NCBI GenBank assembly: GCA_024291935.2
Contig: CM044312.1
Coordinates: 49,978,001-50,042,000, forward strand
Reading direction: 5' to 3'
DNA from: Okapia johnstoni
Taxonomy: Eukaryota > Chordata > Mammalia > Artiodactyla > Giraffidae
DNA: 64,000 nucleotides
The notes under the pieces were generated by a model. The model was not told the DNA's origin. It saw only the letters and a list, made by a program, of their open reading frames with translations, and did no database searches. Position 1 is the stretch's first letter. Every line of letters begins with the position of its first letter. Shown in pieces: positions 61,659-64,000 of the stretch. The position numbers and the translations under genes were made by a program.

Positions 61659-62835
61659 CTTTTGTTGAAGGGAAATCATATTGAGAAGGCCAGTATATAG
61701 AACACATAGAATGTGAGGCACTAAGTGGGAGCAGAGTATTAGAGGGAAGCCCCACGTTTCTCCCCTCCTTCCTTCCTCTTCCCCATCAGTTCCTTTGGTG
61801 GTCTTTAAGGAACACATAGGACTTTGCCACGCAGGGTCAGAAGCCCTGTAACTAGATAATTAGGAAGGCCAAGCATTCCTTCAGCTGCCTCCAACGTGAA
61901 AGCCCTCCATTCACACTCAGCCCCAGACCTCCCACGTGGAGTGGGATGAGGGTTTTCATTGTGCTGGTAATGGATGGGTTTTAATATACAAGTTTGCAAG
62001 CTCTGTCTTTGATATACCCCGTGCATTTCTGAATAGGAACAATGTCCCTGGCGACTCCTCAGTCTGAGCAGCAGCCAAATCTGCAGTCGCTCTCCTATAG
62101 AGCTAAGCAAAAAGCCAGCAATAAAAAAACTAAATAGCAAATCAACAGGGTGTAGTGCTTGAACAAGTGCACATTCATAATTTGTAACTGTGTAGTTATA
62201 AATCCCCTCCTAGAGCTTTGCTCTAACGACCCAAAGCAGAGAGGAAGTTTTTATTTTTTTTTCCCCTCGATTTGGGTATTTGGTGACAGAGCAATGTTCA
62301 TTTGCCAACAGTGCAAATATTTATCCTTTTTACTACTTTGAAGCATTGTTTCAGATGTAGTGGAATTGCAGAGAATCAATGCTTAACTTTACCAAACCCT
62401 TACTCTCCAGAAAAAAAAAAAAATTCTGTCAGCCACAGATACTAATTTTAGAGAGAAAAGAGTATTCTTGGTCTATCCCAAGAGGTTTAAGGAATCCTAC
62501 AAGAATGCTTGTATGTACATATGAGTGTATGCATATAAATCTCAAAATATTTAACCAAAAAGTCAAGCACACAGTAGCTTGTCAAGAGGCAGACCATTCT
62601 GGGTTCCTTTTCATTACAATCTCAACCCTGACTGAAAGAAGCAGGAGAAGCCAACAGAGAGAGAATTCTAGAGCAAAGATTCTGTTTCTCATCTAGAGAT
62701 GATAGGATGTCAACAGGGGTCGTTTACCATGATACTCAAATTAGGAAATAACACTCAACTATTTGAAATGGGACTGAACAATAGAACTCCCTGCGATGAT
62801 GGAACATTCTTGGTCTGTGCTGTCCAATATGGTGG
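61659..62835. other. Unassigned intergenic sequence
   Basis: No gene or repeat recognised apart from short A-rich runs. A (gt)n run starts at 62836. Confidence 0.35.
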
Positions 62836-62847
62836 GCGTGTGTGTGT

Positions 62848-63064
62848 GTGTTAAGTCACTTCAGTCATGTCCGACTCTGTGTGACCCCATAAACTACAGC
62901 TCTCCAGGCTCCTCTGTCCATGGGGATTCTCCAGGCAAGAATACTGGAGTGGGTTGCCATGCCCTCCTCCAGGGGATCTTCCCAACCTAGGGATTGAACC
63001 CAGGTCTCTTATGTCTCCTGCACTGGCAGGTGGGCTCTTCACCACTAGTGCCCCATGGGAAGCC
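62848..63064 (-). mobile_element. Bov-tA SINE with (GT)n at its tail
   Basis: Reverse Bov-tA: (gt)n at 62836-62850, then 'agtcacttcagtcatgtccg' to 'ccactagtgccccatgggaagcc'. Confidence 0.91.
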
Positions 63065-64000
63065 AGACCCTTGTGTCAACTGAGTGCTTGAAATGTGTCT
63101 AGTGAAACTGTAGAACACAATGATTAATTTTACTTAATTTTGATGTATTTAAATAGTCACATATGGGTAGTGCCTACGGTATTGGGCAATGCAGGTTTGG
63201 AATGTTAAGATATTCATTTTAGGAGGCTGTGGTTGGAAGTAAAATCAACCATTCAAGCAGTCAGATGGAGGACATGGGGTAAAGAATTTTAAGTTGGAAG
63301 ATATCTTAGCATCCACATGTTACAAAGAGTTTAGGAACTTCAGGTTGAATGCTAGAGGTTAAATAACCACAGAATGAGATTTCATAGATTTCCAGCAAGT
63401 TTGGGCAAGCTCTAGTTAGGAAACATCATCCCTTATGTGAACACCTGCTGAGATGCTTGCCCACACACTATGATAACTGCTTGCTCCTGCTTCATACTCA
63501 TATCCTCTCCTTCCTTTCTGAGCATGTTTATTATGCTTATTTTAAAATCACCTTCTGCCTAGTCCATTAGATATGCTTCATCTCTGTAAGTTTACCAGCC
63601 TGATGCCTATTTGCTTACCTTCGTCTGATATCTTCTTCTTTTACTGTGTACGAACTCATATTTCCTGGGATATAACTGCTTCCTTAGCTACAAACTTGTA
63701 CCTGAGGAACAAGTTAAACCTAAGCCTAATTTGGTCCCCTCCTGATGACTTAGGGAATTGGAAGGACCTGCCTGGGGAGGTGGGGGTTCTCTATTCTTGA
63801 TTACTGTGAGTTAGCCCACCCCAAGTGACTCTGGGCCTCAAGGAAATCCCCTTACCCCAGGAGCTGTGTGCCTCACCCACAGGTAATGAGCCACTCTGGG
63901 GACCAGTGGGCACACCTGGGAAAGGAGGACTAGCAGGGGCAGGCAGGTTAGTCCATACCTGTTGTTTCCTGTACCTCGTTTTGGCGAGGCATGAGCACGG
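63065..64000. other. Unassigned intergenic sequence to the window end
   Basis: No gene or repeat recognised. The last 200 bases are GC-richer but show no exon signature. Confidence 0.35.

Noticed and set aside
62836..62850. (GT)n runs as independent microsatellites or CRISPR-like arrays
   Set aside because: They adjoin SINE tails directly and no spacer-repeat pattern exists; mammalian DNA has no CRISPR.

Overview
This is nuclear DNA of a ruminant, most likely a bovid. Bov-tA and Bov-A2 SINEs occur about every 2.5 kb, there are four pieces of the RTE-type LINE Bov-B, one cetartiodactyl CHR-2-type SINE, ruminant L1 copies and a mariner MITE. Nothing bacterial, plasmid-borne or exogenous-viral is visible. 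Cattle, sheep, goat and buffalo cannot be told apart by eye.

Two protein-coding genes are recognisable, both on the + strand. The last three coding exons of ITPRID1 (CCDC129) lie at 1259-3388. The complete coding sequence of PPP1R17 (G-substrate) lies in four exons between 44731 and 55268. Both sets of exons join in frame with canonical GT/AG sites. The PPP1R17 join gives 155 codons plus a stop. The order ITPRID1 then PPP1R17, same strand, is the arrangement I know from human 7p14.3.

Layout. 1-3.4 kb: ITPRID1 3' end. 3.4-39 kb: intergenic, mostly layered repeats: L2 and MIR relics, a MaLR LTR, an ancient L1/HAL1 with ORF1, old L1 fragments opened by Bov SINEs and Bov-B, a mariner MITE near 24.1 kb, and a younger L1 inserted antisense into an old L1 at 32.9-34.9 kb. 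39.4-39.65 kb: GC-richer island with an RFX-like X-box and a strong splice donor, my best candidate for the PPP1R17 promoter and non-coding first exon. 39.65-55.3 kb: PPP1R17, with its introns carrying MIRs, Bov SINEs and a decayed Bov-B reverse transcriptase at 52.3-53.6 kb. 55.3-64 kb: possible 3'UTR and downstream intergenic DNA with a tiny Bov-B insertion (58.1 kb), a 5'-truncated L1 (60.25-61.3 kb), a CHR-2-type SINE and one more Bov-tA.

Function. ITPRID1 belongs to the family of IP3-receptor-interacting proteins (relatives ITPRID2 and TESPA1). PPP1R17 is a cGMP-dependent-kinase substrate and protein phosphatase inhibitor, best known in cerebellar Purkinje cells. They are neighbours and not an operon-like unit. 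I found no unknown multi-gene system here. The items most worth a second look are the exon-duplication structure of PPP1R17, its candidate promoter, a three-copy alternating inverted repeat at 13.16-13.21 kb, and several cleanly dateable transposon insertions.
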